Shown: positions 44,597-56,613 of the stretch, piece after piece | Layout of the letters: every line of letters begins with the position of its first letter | Numbering within the stretch: the first letter of the stretch is position 1 | DNA from: Nicotiana tabacum | Taxonomy: Eukaryota > Streptophyta > Magnoliopsida > Solanales > Solanaceae | Assembly (NCBI RefSeq): GCF_000715075.1 | Contig: NC_134095.1 | Location: 67,151,990-67,215,989, forward strand | Length of the DNA stretch: 64,000 nt | Direction: 5' to 3' | Position numbers and translations under genes: made by a program | Notes under the pieces: model-generated | Told to the model about the DNA's origin: nothing | Database searches by the model: none | Seen by the model: the letters and a program-made list of their open reading frames with translations, nothing else

Positions 44597-47563
44597 TGAG
44601 ATGACCCGAAAGGTCATCTCTTGTTTTAGAAGTCAAAATTGTGTTCTGAGGCCTTAAAACCTTCTTTTGTCTCACTTCGGTTTGCGTGCACAGTCCGAGT
44701 GCGTTTCCAGAAAGCTTTTATGTGAAAACTAAGTAAAATAAGGAAATTGGCTTTTAAAATTGAATAAAGTTGACTTTGGTCAACATTCTTGGTAAACGGA
44801 CCCGAACCCGTGATCCGATAGTCTCGTAGGGTCCATAGTAAAATATGGGACTTGGGCGTATGCCCGGAATCGAATTCCGAGGTCCCAAGTTCGAGAAATG
44901 AATTTTTGAAAGAAACTGTTTAACTGAAATTTTAAAAGTTTTTGGAAATGTAAAGAGGTTTTAAATTGATGGTATTGGGCCCGTATTTTGGTTCCAGAGC
45001 CCGGTACAGGTCTTATATAATAATTAAGTTGAAGCTGTGAAGTTTGGTAAGAATCAGAGTTCGTTTGGTAAGAATCGGAGTTCGTTTAGTATAAATCGGA
45101 TCTTTATTTGAGAAAATGAAATTTGATGTTTTTGAGTGATTTCATGAATTTGAGGTTTAATTCATAGTTGTTGATGTTATTTGATGATTTGATCGCACGA
45201 GCAATTCTGTATGATGTTTTTGGACTTGCGTGCATGTTTGGTTTGGAGCCCCGATGGCTCGGGTGAGTTTTGGAAAGGCCACAAAGTGAATTTGGACTTA
45301 GAGAAATGGTTGTTGCAAGTTCAGTTGTGTTGTAGGCTCTGATCTCGCAATTGCAAGGTCGGGCTTTACAATTGCAAGCCCATCAAGCTTGCAATTGCGA
45401 GGGCTTGATTGCATTTGCGAAGAAAGCCCGGGCCTTCCATGTTCGCAATTGCTAACCTTCCTTCGCAAATGCAAAATCATTAGGGGGGGTAGTTATCGCA
45501 ATTGCAACGATTTGTTCGCAATTGCGAGATTAGCAGACAATGCACAGGTTTGCAAATGCGAGGCCTGGTTCACATTTGCGAGCTTCGCAATTGCGAAGCT
45601 CCCATCGCAATTACGACATCTGCGACCAGTTAATTGGGATTTTGACGGGATTTCATTCATTTTTATAATTCTTCAAACCATAAAAACATCTTGGGCGATT
45701 TTTCAAAGGCATCAACTTCTCCAAATCATTAGTAAGTCATTGCTAACTCATTTTCTTCAATCTATAACATCTTTTCACATAATTTTAATTCAAAATCAAG
45801 GGTTTTTCATGGGAAAATGGGTGATTTTGGGTAGAACTTAGGACTTTCAAATTTGGGGATTTGGACCTCGATTTGAGGTCCGATTTCAAAATAAATTATA
45901 TATTTGAGTTCGCGGGGGAATGGGTGATCGGGTTTTGGTTCGAACCTCTGGTTTTGACCATGTGGGCCCAGGGTCGAGTTTTGACCTTTTGGGGAAATCA
46001 TTACAAAACCTATTTTCATGCATTAGAATTGATTCATTTAGCATTTATTGATATCATTAAGTAAATTGTGGCTAGATACAAGCGAATTGGTGGTGGAATC
46101 GAGGGGTAAAGCGGTAGTTGAGGCTTGATTGTGTTCGTGGCATTGAGGTAAGTGTTCGATCTAACCTTAGCTTGAGGGAATAAGAGTTTTGGTCTTATTT
46201 GCTATATGTTAATTGTTGAGTACGATGTATAGGTGTGGTGACGGGTATCTATACGTCGGTGTCAAGCATGACAAGGTTCATGGAAGTATTCTTGGTAATT
46301 GAACATTTTAGAGCATTGGCTCACGTTGAGAATTGAGTTGTGGAGTAATTGTGGAAAAGAGAAGAGGTTTATGATATTGTTTCCCTTGCCGGAATATTAT
46401 TGCTTATGATATTATTTCCCATGCCGGGATATTATTGCTTATGATATTGTTTCCCTTACCGGGATGTTATTGCTTCCCTTGTCGGGATTTTATTATAATA
46501 CTATTGTTCCCTTGCCGAAATTCTATTGTGATTTTATTAATTCCCTTGCCCAAATTGCTTTGTGATTGTTGCTTGGGTAAGGATGAGTGTAAAAGCACGA
46601 AGGGTGATGTCGTGCGTGATATTTGTGAGTGAGTGTTAATGCACGAAGGCGATGTCGTGCCGATATTGTAAATGTAAAAGCACGAAGGGTGATGTTGTGC
46701 CATGATATGAGTGATTATGCACGAAGGATAATGTCATGCCATGATTATGTGAGGTAAAAGCACGAAGGGTGATGCTATGCCGATTATATTGATTTTTATG
46801 GTGAGAACGAGAGTAAAAGCACGAAGGGTGATGCCGTGCACTTGTGATTGTTCTCCTTATTCTTGCTTACAGTTGAATTTTGGTGCTCTGTATGCTTCTT
46901 TATTGAATTTCTGTTTGTAAATGATATTTCCCCTGAGCATGTTTCCCCTTCCCATCTTTAACTACTAGTTTCTGTCGTTATTATTTACTGTATATGATAT
47001 AACTGCACTGGTTTATTTGGTAATCTTATCCTAGCCTCGCCACTATTTCGCCGAGGTTAGGCTCGACATTTACTAGCACATGAGGTCGGTTGTGCTAATA
47101 CTACACTCTGCACTGTGTGCAGATCCCGGTGCTAGAGCTTTTGGACCACAGTGAGATTGCTGCCTTCAGTTCATCAGGAGACCCGAGGTAGTCCTGCAGG
47201 CGTCCGCAGGCCTTGGCGTCACCTTCTATCTTTTCATTCTATTTTTATGTAGTTCCGAGATAGATTTGTATCTTTCATTTAGACCGTTGTTTGTAGTATT
47301 CGTAGATAGTCTGTGACATTGTGACACCAAATTCTAGGTAGAGTTGTATTTTGAATTTTCGTATTAGTATTTAGTGATCTTATCAGATTCTGTCTTCCGC
47401 ATTTATTTTATTATTATGGTTATTCCGTTGTTGATCGCATGTTATATTGAACTGTTAAAAGGCTAAGTAAAAGGGTAATAAAATCCGTAATACTCGGCTT
47501 GCCTAGCTTTCACGAGTAGGCGCCATCACAACTTTCCGAGGGTGGGAAATCTGGGTCGTGACA
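44597..47563 (+). repeat. Element F 3' LTR
   Basis: 2967 bp, TGAGATGACC...GTCGTGACA. Same layout as the 5' LTR, with GATGACC/GGTCATC inverted repeat at its start and CpG words at 45340-45620. It has six TTCCCTTGCCGGGAT-type units (46378-46555) against two in the 5' LTR, and six hairpin units (46595-46840) against seven. No SINE. Confidence 0.88.
46378..46845 (+). repeat. Two tandem arrays in element F 3' LTR
   Basis: The first array has six units around CCCTTGCCGGGAT plus ATTATTGCTTATGATATTG-like spacer; the second has six GCACGA...TCGTGC hairpin units. Confidence 0.8.
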
Positions 47564-49017
47564 AGTTTATAGTGAAAATAGCATGTGCTAGCCAGTTTTT
47601 GGATTGATCATTGAAAAATAGCTACTACTATTTTATGCGGAGATAAAATCTGGACAAAAATACTGTAGCTGAAACGGGGAAAGTTCCCGCATAATATGTT
47701 GGATTTTAGAGCTCATGCGTATAAACTTCCACCATATTATGTTAGAACTCCAACACATTATGAAATTCTAGCACAGTATGCTAGAATCTCATATGTAAAA
47801 TATTCGAACCTCAGCATATTATGCTTGGAATTTTTTCTGATTTTTAAGGATGTTTTTATTCAAATTTTATCTTTACATAAAAAAATGGCTAATTTTCGAT
47901 TACTTTTGAGACTGTGGTTATTTTCAATTACCAGTTATAAATTAGACTATTTCTGATTTTTTTTCTCGAGTTCTTAGGAAGAGTTATCGTATGCCACCCT
48001 TTCCACTATTTATGTCACGTCTACAAGTATAACAGTAGTTTAGTTATCAAAATAGTATATACGATCAAAAGATGAAGTAACAAAATTGATTTAACTATCA
48101 AGGCATATATAATAATATATGTACATAATTTTTTCTAAGTTAGCAAATTCTTTGTCTAGAACAACAAATAATACAATCTATAATTGAAATTTTAAAAGAG
48201 CGTGGCGGACGAAAAGACCAAAGTGTTAAGAATATATGGATGAATGCCCAACTTACATATCGAGCCATTACCCTTATGAAATCGCCGTCTCTTGAGCTAA
48301 CTTTGGCTGGGATTCTCAGTTTGATTTTACTCTCCCTTTTTAAAAAAAAATAAAAATAAAAAGGCTCCATTACCAAAAATAAAAGTATAAAATTCTGATT
48401 GAATAACAACATATCATAGGAAATATAACATGGAGCTGAATATATAGAGGAGAGTGAGAAAAGAATATCCAAAACACTTTGTTTTTTCCGTCAATTAGCT
48501 TTGGCCAAAAAATATAGGTAAGTTGTACATGCCTTTAATATTTCAAGAAAATATTGGTCAATGAAATCTTACTAACAAGTAACAACTATGAATTTGGAGA
48601 ATCTTTGTCGAAGAAGTACTTATACTATTGGAACAAATTATCCATATTGTTTTTTTGTTTTTATTATTTACAAGCAGCCCTCCCCCTACGCCATCCCCAC
48701 CCTCGAAATAACCTAAGAAAACCCCATCGACTGTCTTATCCATTTGGCTTTATCTCCAAATTCTCCTAACCAGTTCTTTGTTCCTTATTTTAAATGAGGT
48801 TTTGGAAAAGCTTGAATATGTTAAACTAGATGAATATGAGGAAAATTCTAGAGATTATCTAACTTTTCTCAATATTCTTATTTCTTTTGACTTTATTTTG
48901 GGAGGGTGGATGGAAGGGGCTAACAGGTAAGCTGGAAAAAGATGCAATAATAAGAGGAGGGATAATAGGAAGGGAAGAAGTTTGGTGTGGATTAAAAATC
49001 ATAAAAGACAAGAGTAA
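47564..49017. repeat. AT-rich spacer with MITE-like debris
   Basis: At 47690-47835 a word close to CATATTATGCTAGAA, or its inverse, recurs four or five times (for example near 47695, 47740, 47780 and 47815), a pattern that I associate with short solanaceous MITEs. At 47885-47960 a CAATTACCAGTTATAAATTAG phrase also looks repeat-derived. The 110-codon minus frame at 48140-48472 and the other small frames have no recognisable domain. Nothing else is supported. Confidence 0.45.
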
Positions 49018-49157
49018 CAGGTTCAATTGAACCTATAACTTTCAATGCAGGATTTAAATTTATTTGTAAATATTTACTAAAATTATAAAAAATAGCAGGT
49101 ATAAACCCAGAACTTCTAAAAATATTGTGTGTTTAATGCTGAAAACCTTAAAGGTTG
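49018..49157. repeat. MITE-like short repeat, left part (interrupted by element G)
   Basis: Starts near GGTTCAATTGAACC and continues with AT-rich text; the remainder (TGTTGAACCCCCTGGAG, TTTAAATCCTAAATCCGC) resumes at 54450-54495 after element G. I recognise the phrase set from short solanaceous repeats; the exact family is not certain. Confidence 0.5.
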
Positions 49158-49464
49158 TGTAGAGAAAGATATAACATAAGTAAGAAAGGGAAGTTTAGTA
49201 ACTTCATATAGGTTAGATTGATAGTTACTAACCACCAATCTTAGAGTTAATTAGCTCAGTAATAACGTCTATCACTAGTTAATTATAATTAACTTACTTA
49301 TCTACAATTAGTCTAGATGTATATATATCTACACTAGCTAGGTAAATCATTAGTTGAATAATATTAGATTTCCCTTCTCTTAGCTCGTCTCTTCCTCTCT
49401 CTGTTTCTTCCCCTTCTATTATCTTCTCAATTTCTTAATTTGGATTCAATTCAGAACTACTTCA
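49158..49464 (+). repeat. Element G 5' LTR
   Basis: TGTAGAGAAAG...CTACTTCA, 307 bp, with a TATATATAT box at 49320-49328 as likely promoter core. Confidence 0.9.
49320..49328 (+). promoter_or_regulatory. Putative TATA box of element G LTR
   Basis: TATATATAT, conserved at 54304-54312 in the 3' LTR. Confidence 0.5.
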
Positions 49465-49479
49465 TGTATCAGAGCGGAT
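49465..49479 (+). other. Element G primer binding site
   Basis: TGTATCAGAGCGGAT directly after the LTR; the TATCAGAGC core matches initiator tRNA-Met. Confidence 0.8.
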
Positions 49480-49591
49480 CAGGCTAATTCAATAGCTTGA
49501 ATCTCGATCCAACATCTAATTTCGCAAAATCAAAAGAAGTTCTGACATCAGTTTCTTGCTTAGTTCAAGTCTTGAAGAAAGCTTGATTGCT

Positions 49592-50720
49592 ATGGCGTTA
49601 AATGAACAGCCAATTGTTGTTCCTCCTGTAATTCCGACTACAAATTCGAATCAAGGAGGTTTGCTTGCAATTGATTACAATCATCCACTATTTTTAAGCC
49701 CTTCAGATGTTAGTGGCATTCAATTCATATCGTTTCAACTAACTGGGATTGAAAACTATTCCCTATGATTTCGATCTATGAGAATTGCTCTGTTAGAAAG
49801 GAATAAGTTGGGTTTGGTTGATGGTACATGCACAAAAGAAAATTTCCCAGAAAATTTATGGAATCATTGGGAAAGAGTAAATGTTATTGTGCTTTCTTGG
49901 TTGATGAATTCTGTGAGTAATGGGTTGCTTGGTGGTATAATGTATGCCTTAAGTGCAAAGGCTGTGTGGGATGATTTGCATGAAAGGTTGATAAAGTAGA
50001 TGGCTCAAGATCGTACAATTTGCATAAAGAAATTGCTACGCTTAGCCAAGGAACAACATATGTTTCTGCTTATTTTTCAAAACTGAAAGATTTGTGGGAG
50101 GAATTTGAAGCACTAGGTGTGACTGCCCAAAATCAAGAGAGTTTGCCGTTCACTTGCAAAAATTGAAATTGTTCCAGTTCTTGACAGGGCTAAATGATTT
50201 CTATAGCCAGGCTAGAAGTCAAATCTTGCTTATGAGTCCAATGCCAACGGTTAATCAAGCATATGCCATGGTGATTAGTGATGAGAGCCAGAAATTAGTT
50301 GCAGCAAATGCTGGCTTAATAGGAGCAAATCCTACATCTGGAACTAGTCAATTTGATATGGCAATGTATACTAAAACTAGGGGAAATTATCAAAAAACTA
50401 GAAAAAATTTCAGTCTATTATGTGATGTGTGCAAAATGAAAGGGCATTCTAAAGAAAATTTCTATAAGGTTATAGGCTATCCTCCAGAATATAGACCAAG
50501 AAAGAAGAACACAAATGCACACAGTGCATATAATGTATTATCTGATGTCAGTGTACAGGGTAATCAATTACCTAGAGGAAATTGGAATGAGAACTGTTTA
50601 CAGAATTCTCAATTAACAAGCAATGCTGTGAGTACTAATAATTCTCAGAATTTTGGTCAAAATGGAAAATGCACCTTGGATGGGAAATTGCACTTTCACA
50701 AAAGAGCAGTATGACCATAT
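49592..50720 (+). pseudogene. gag: Element G gag
   Basis: Starts at ATG 49592 (MALNEQPIVV), then a copia-type gag: FLSPSDVSG...LTGIENYS, an RSMRIALLERNKLGLVDG block after a TGA at 49766-49768, VWDDLHERLIK, stop at 49997-49999, and FLTGLNDFYSQARSQILLMSPMPTVNQAYAMV in 50154-50714. The zinc knuckle reads C-D-V-C-K-M-K-G-H, then ENFYK, with the last Cys replaced by Phe. Frame changes occur at about 50000 and 50150. Confidence 0.88.
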
Positions 50721-52427
50721 TGTGCAACTACTGAACAAAGACAATTCAAGTTCTGCAACATCATCAGCGAATGTTGCCTCTACTACAGCAACACCATCAG
50801 CTAATGCTGCATGTATTCTTTGTGCCTTATTAGCCTCTAATAGCCTACAATAATGGATCATAGACACAGGGGATACAAATCAAATGGTAGCTGATATAGA
50901 ACTGTTAAATAAAGTCTCTCTAATGCAAACAAATCAGTCAAAGAAAGTACATCTACCTAATGGAGAAATTACTCAAGTTACTCATATTGGAACTAATACC
51001 TTAACAGATTAAGATATAATAACTAATGTATTTTACATCCCCCAATTCAAATATAACCTCTTGTCTGTCTCTAAATTAACTAAGGAACTGAAACGCTCAG
51101 TTGCTTTCTTCCCTGATTTTTGTATATTTCAGGAACTCTTCAGTGGGAGGGTGAAAGCGATTGGTAAAGAAGACAGTGGTATATATATTCTCAGTAGACA
51201 AAAATTACCAGGAAATAATGCAATTAGTTTAAACACTAAGTAGACAGAAATCAGTAAAGAGACTAATTCAAATGATATTGAACTCTGGCATAGAAGACTT
51301 GGACATATGTCTGCTACTGTTTTCAAGAAGTTATTTTCTACAAATGCACAAGATATATCTGCTAAAATAGATCTATGTACTACATGTCCTTGTGCAAAGC
51401 AAACAAGGCAACCCTTTCCTATCAATAGTATAAAAATAACTGCTAGTTTTGAATTAGTTCACATGGATGTATGGGGTCCTTACAAAATTCCTACTATAGA
51501 TGGTAATAGGTTCTTTCTAACTGTAGTAGATGATTTATCTAGAATGACATGGATTTTCTTGCTGAAATTGAAATCTGATGTATGTGTGATTGTACAAAAT
51601 TCTTTACTTTTGTCAAAACTCAATTTGGAACTACAGTGAGAACAGATAATGGTACAGAATTTGTTAACTCAGTTTGTGAGAATTTCTTTAAGAATCTAGG
51701 AGTGATTCATCAAAAGACATGTATTTATACTCCTCGGCAAAATAGAGTAGCTGAGAGAAAGCATAGACATATACTAGAACTTACTAGAGCTATCAGATTT
51801 CAAGCTAATATAGCTATCAAATTCTGAGATTATTGTGTTCTTGTTGCAGTATATATCATTAATAGGCTACCTAGTTCTGTTATTGAAAATAAAAGTCCAT
51901 ATGAAAGGATGTATAATAAGAAACATACATTACAACATCTTAAAGTTATAGGATGTTTGTGCTATGCAAAATTAGTTAATCAAAATGATAAGCTAATGCC
52001 TAGAGCAAAACCTGCTATATACATGGGATAAGCTACAACCCAAAAGAGATATGTATTATATGATTTAGTAGATAAAAGTTTCTTTATAAACAGAGATGCC
52101 CAGTTTAGAGAAGATATATTCCCTTTTAGAAACAAACAAGACAACAATAAATCTTTATTTGTCCATCCAAATATAACAGACTTACTTTTACATACCACAG
52201 ATCCAACAGCACAAGCTACAACTTCAGAAAATAATATGTATTCAAATGAACACGAAAATAATGTTATGTCAAAAGTGATACAAGAATACACACAACATTA
52301 TGAGAATACTCCCACAGAACCTACTCAAAGTAACAATCAACAAACATTAGCTACACAACAAAGAGATCAAATCTCACAACCAATAAATGTCAGAAAATCA
52401 GGAAGAGGAAAGAAACCACCTCTATGA
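50721..52427 (+). pseudogene. pol: Element G protease and integrase
   Basis: The protease active site is W-I-I-D-T-G (near 50853), so the Asp-Thr-Gly triad is intact, followed by FYIPQFKYNLLSVSKL. The integrase has its zinc-binding motif (LWHRRLGHMS, then CTTCPCAKQTRQPF) and core with Asp in MDVWGPY, Asp in RTDNGTEF and Glu in VAERKHRHILE. Frame change at about 51600, stops at 50851, 51010, 51241, 51826 and 52030. A Thr/Asn/Gln-rich linker (52236-52427) leads to RT. Confidence 0.88.
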
Positions 52428-54080
52428 ATGAAAGATTTTGTGTCATTAACTGCTCAACAGAATGAACCCTATGTCATATCAAAATTCATAATCTATGATC
52501 ATCTAAATCCTAAGTATCAAGCCTACTTGACAGCAGCTTCAAATATCAGTGAACCAACTCTATACTCCGAAGCTGTAAAGAACCCTAAATGGATAGATAC
52601 AATGAAACCAGAGATTGAGGCACTACAAAATAATCATTTATGGGACATAGTAACTATGCCCACTGGTAAAATTCCTATAGGGTTCAAGTGGATTTACAAG
52701 ATTAAATATAAGGCTTCTAGTGAAATAGAAAGATTTAAAGCTAGATTAGTAGCCAAAGGTTTCAGTCAAAAGGAGGGGATAGATTATCAAGAAACTTTTT
52801 CACCAGTCATAAAAATGAAAACTGTAAGAACTATATTAGCTATAGCTGCTGCAAGACACTGGCATATACATCAAATGGATGTATATAATGCTTTCTTACT
52901 GGGAGATTTACTAGATGAGATCTATATACAACTACCCCAAGGATTCACAAGTTAGGGGGAGAATAAGGTATGCAGACTTGTGAAATCTCTATATGGTTTG
53001 AAACAAGCTCCTAGACAATGGAATTCTAAACTGACAGAAGCACTAATGAAGTCTCAATTTCAGCAAAGTCAACATGATCGGCCTTTATTTTTTAAGAAAA
53101 CTGCAGAAAGTATCACAATGGTATTAATCTATGTAGATGATATGCTTGTGACTGGTGACTCTCTAAAACTAATAGAGGAAACAAAAGCACATCTGCAACA
53201 GTCTTTCAAAATGAAATATCTATGGGAATTGAAGTACTTTCTAGGCATAAAATTTGCAAGATCAAAACAAGGGATTCTTATGCACCAGAAGAAGTATGCA
53301 CTGGAACTGATTTCTGAAATAAGAGTTGCAGCTACCAAACCATCTATAACACCTCTTGATACCAATATGAAGCTTACAACTACATAGTATGATGAACATC
53401 TCAAGAAAACCAAGTCAACTGCTCAAATGAATGAAGAACTGGCAGATCTAACTTCCTATCAAAGACTGATAGGCAAACTCTTATATGTAACAATGACCAG
53501 GCCAGATATTTCATTTAGTGTTCAAACACTAAGTCAATTTCGGCAAAGACCAAAGAAGTCTCACATGGAAGCAGCTCTAAGAGTTGTCAAATATATCAAA
53601 AATAGCCTAGGACAAGGAATTCTACTTTTAAGCAAATTAAACAATACGATCTCAGCGTACTGTGATGCAGATTGGGCAGCTTGTCCTTTTCTAAGAAAGT
53701 CTATTTCAGGTTACCTAGTTAAGTTTGGAGACTCTCTAATATCGTGGAAATCCAAGAAACAAACTACCGTTTCCAGAAGCTCAACAGAAGCTGAGTATAG
53801 AAGCCTTGCAACAATTGTTGCAGAACTCATTTGGTTGATTGGTCTGTTAGAAGAAGTGGAAGTTGAGGTCAAATTACCAGTTGAAGTGTTTAGTGACAGC
53901 AAAGTTGCAATTCAGATTGCAACAATCTTGTTTATCACGAAAGAACAAAGCACATCGAGATTGACTGTCATTTCGTCAAAGAAAAAATTGTACAAGGACT
54001 TATCAAAACAACATACATACCTGCCAGGAGCAACCAGCAGATATGCTAACCAAAGGTCTCAACAAGGCACAGCATGAATA
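52428..54080 (+). pseudogene. pol: Element G reverse transcriptase and RNase H
   Basis: RT: EIEALQNNHLWDIV, GFKWIYKIKY, ERFKARLVAKGFSQKEGIDY, QMDVYNAFLLGDL, SLYGLKQAPRQWN and the catalytic YVDDM (53132-53146), all copia-specific. RNase H: YCDADWAACPFLRKSISGY (first Asp), SRSSTEAEYRSLA (Glu) and VFSDSKVAIQIA. Only three stops (52953, 53385 and 53425) and a late frame change near 53930 disrupt it, so this is the best preserved RT in the window. Confidence 0.9.
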
Positions 54081-54125
54081 ACTTTCTTCCAAGCTAGGTG
54101 TTCTTAATGTGTTCTCATTACCTAG

Positions 54126-54137
54126 CTTGAGGGGGAG
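54126..54137 (+). other. Element G polypurine tract
   Basis: GCTTGAGGGGGAG directly before the 3' LTR. Confidence 0.8.
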
Positions 54138-54449
54138 TGTAGAGAAAGATATAACATATATAAGTAAGAAAGGGCGGTTTAGTAACTTCATATAGGTTAG
54201 GTTGTTAGTTACTAACCACCAATATTAGAGTTAGTTAGCTCACTAATAACGGCTATCACTAGTTAGTTATAATTAGCTTATTTATCTACAATTAGTCTAG
54301 ATGTATATATATCTATACTAGCTATGTAAATCATTAGATGAATAATATTAGATTTCCCTTCTCTTAGCTCGTCTCTTCCTCTTTCTGTTTCTTCCCCTTC
54401 TATTATCTTCTCAATTTCATAATTTGGATTCAATCCAGAAACTACTTCA
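54138..54449 (+). repeat. Element G 3' LTR
   Basis: 312 bp, same ends as the 5' LTR; differs from it by about 18 substitutions and two small indels by eye. Confidence 0.9.
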
Positions 54450-54495
54450 TGTTGAACCCCCTGGAGTTTAAATCCTAAATCCGCTTCTGATTACT
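54450..54495. repeat. MITE-like short repeat, right part
   Basis: Continuation of 49018-49157 after element G. Confidence 0.45.
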
Positions 54496-56209
54496 CCTAC
54501 TTCACATGCATTTTATATGATATATACCACTATACTATGATGAAGCAATATTTGAATTCACAGACTTGACTCATCAAGAATGAGTCCATATATATAGGAG
54601 AACAAAAAATTATGATCATGAAGCAAGTAGAATTGGTGTGCGAGAGGAATCCGTTAATTTTTGCCATGCTCTTGCGTGATGCAAGTTTTGCCTAACCTTA
54701 AGAAACTTGACAATGATAATTTGATTGAATATTGTTCAAAGTGTAACTCGAGGTGAAATGTTATCATTTATATATGCAAGATAATTTATTAAATATTATT
54801 TTAACAACACCACATATAAAATAATAATTGAAATAATACAATGTCAGATGATATATTATGAAACAACGAAAAATAATTATCCAAACAGGTTGTACTTCTA
54901 CAACTTTATCTCGCAAAAAGGAAAAAGAGATAAAAATATGCAGTGTTTGGAAATTTAATCATTCATCGTTTAGATGCCGGTTATTACAGAAAACAGATCC
55001 ATGAACAATCTTTTTAAATCAGTTGTTAAATATGACCAACAAGATAACAATCTTTTTAATCTACTTTTCTTAAATTAAATAGGACCAAGAAGATATGTTA
55101 GATTCCTAGACATGCATAGCGAGAAAAATTAGGTCATCGGCATAAGATATTTTATCATAGGGTAAGAGTAAAGACAAGTTTGATCTTTTTCTATTAAAAA
55201 AAATGAACTGTGGCAATGAGCATCTAGATACATCAACCATTAACGACAATAAAATCACTAAAAGAATAGGGAAATAGGTAAAGGAGGATTTTGCATACTT
55301 TACATGAATGATTAATCAAATGTACCAAGAAAGTGAATATATATGCAAGCTGAAATTACAATGCATTAAGAATTTTTGGCTTACACTTTGTTTTCTTCTT
55401 GTGCTTAATATTATTATTTTATTTCATGTATATTCTCCTTTTATTTTTAGAGCAAGAGTCAAGGGCCAACTAATGAACCAAAAGCTTCTCTTTAGAGAAT
55501 ATAAAGATGCTGAGTTTGACAAAACAATTTAATTCATTAAAATATATACAATTACAGAATTTCATGAGAAGCTTCTATATCAGCTCCTGATTTTGGTATG
55601 AAATGGACATTAAGTTTTGTCTCTATGTGAAAATTCCTTGTAGTGTAGTGATGGTAGTTATACTTTGATTAAAAATTATTTCTTACTTTATATTACAATG
55701 TTTTGGTCAGCCTTCCGTCTGCAGTTCATCAGCCAGCTACAAATTCATGAATGAGGGATCATTATTGAGAAATTCCTTACACAGGATTAGATGCTTTTTT
55801 AGTTTTTCATTGGAAGAATACTCTAGCGGTAATTTTGTTGTCGGGGGAAGACAAGTGACATCTCCCACCATTGAAGAAAAATCACGGATTATAGTGGGAT
55901 GGATGAAATTTCTTCATTTTTAATTAATGATATTAGATTGAAGCTTCATAAATTAAAAAATCTTGGCATATAAAAAGCGTTGAATCGTGTGCAACACATT
56001 TTTGAATTAATCGCCAATAAAATCTAAATAACATATAAATATACCAAAAAAAGAGGCCGAAAGAAATCAAAGGACGCATCGTGGATGGTCTTGGATTAGG
56101 CCTCCTTTATAGCCTTACGCAATGTCTTTTATGTTTTTCTTCAAAGTGAAATCTTGTAAAAAAAGAAAAGGTCAAAAATCTTGTAAAATAATTCATTAGA
56201 GAAAATAAC
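54496..56209. other. AT-rich spacer, nothing recognised
   Basis: No gene, terminal repeat or array supported. The 74-codon frame at 55308-55532 looks like chance, with no domain. Confidence 0.4.
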
Positions 56210-56613
56210 ACATGCATTAGTTTTTGGTATATTTATCCATTATTTGGTATACTTTTTCAATTACGTATTACTAATGTAAGTATTAATTATACAACTTATT
56301 TGGTATTATCCTATATATAATTAATACATAGCAAACCATGGTATTAGCAATACCGAGGCTATTAATGCATGCGTTAGCATGGTTAAAGACAAAATTATCC
56401 TTAAAGTCCCTTAAAGCTAAAGAATATGGAGGGCACTTTTGAAAATAATTAATTTTCTTAAAAATTATGCAATGCATTTTAAGTTTAAATACACCACACC
56501 AAACTATGGATAAAAATAATCTGTGCATAACTGATATTTGCATTACTAACTCAGGCATTACTAATACACCTTGTTTAACACTATTCTTATATACTCTACC
56601 AAACGACCCCTAA
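56210..56613. repeat. MITE-like repeat
   Basis: Contains recurring TTTGGTAT and TATTAATGCATG-type words and ends in ACCAAACGACCCC, the boundary phrase that I recall for a common solanaceous MITE group (usually with GGGGTCGTTTGGT at the other end). The left terminus is not clear, so this copy may be truncated. Confidence 0.5.

Larger units (their letters stand above)
36445..47563 (+). mobile_element. Element F: complete but decayed Tekay-type chromovirus (Ty3/gypsy)
   Basis: Both LTRs are present (36445-39385 and 44597-47563), with PBS (about 39386-39400), gag, protease, RT, RNase H, integrase, a chromodomain and a polypurine tract. Total 11.1 kb, internal region 5.2 kb. The lineage call comes from the tRNA-Met-type PBS, ILGMDWLS protease motif, FIDDIL in RT and a C-terminal chromodomain. 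LTRs differ by roughly 15 percent in the stretches that I compared by eye, so the copy is old. The flanks (TTCAC on the left, AGTTT on the right) are not a matching 5-bp duplication. Confidence 0.9.
49158..54449 (+). mobile_element. Element G: complete Ty1/copia retrotransposon
   Basis: 5292 bp with short LTRs (307 and 312 bp, about 94 percent identical by eye), PBS, gag, protease, integrase, RT, RNase H in copia order, and a polypurine tract. Flanking 5-mers are GGTTG and TGTTG, a target duplication with one mismatch. All ORFs carry stops or frame changes. Confidence 0.92.

Noticed and set aside
48140..48472. 110-codon minus-strand ORF as a possible host gene
   Set aside because: No recognisable domain, AT-rich surroundings, no start context or splice structure that I can support.
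55308..55532. 74-codon ORF with a hydrophobic stretch
   Set aside because: Could be a chance membrane-like segment in AT-rich DNA; no supporting context.
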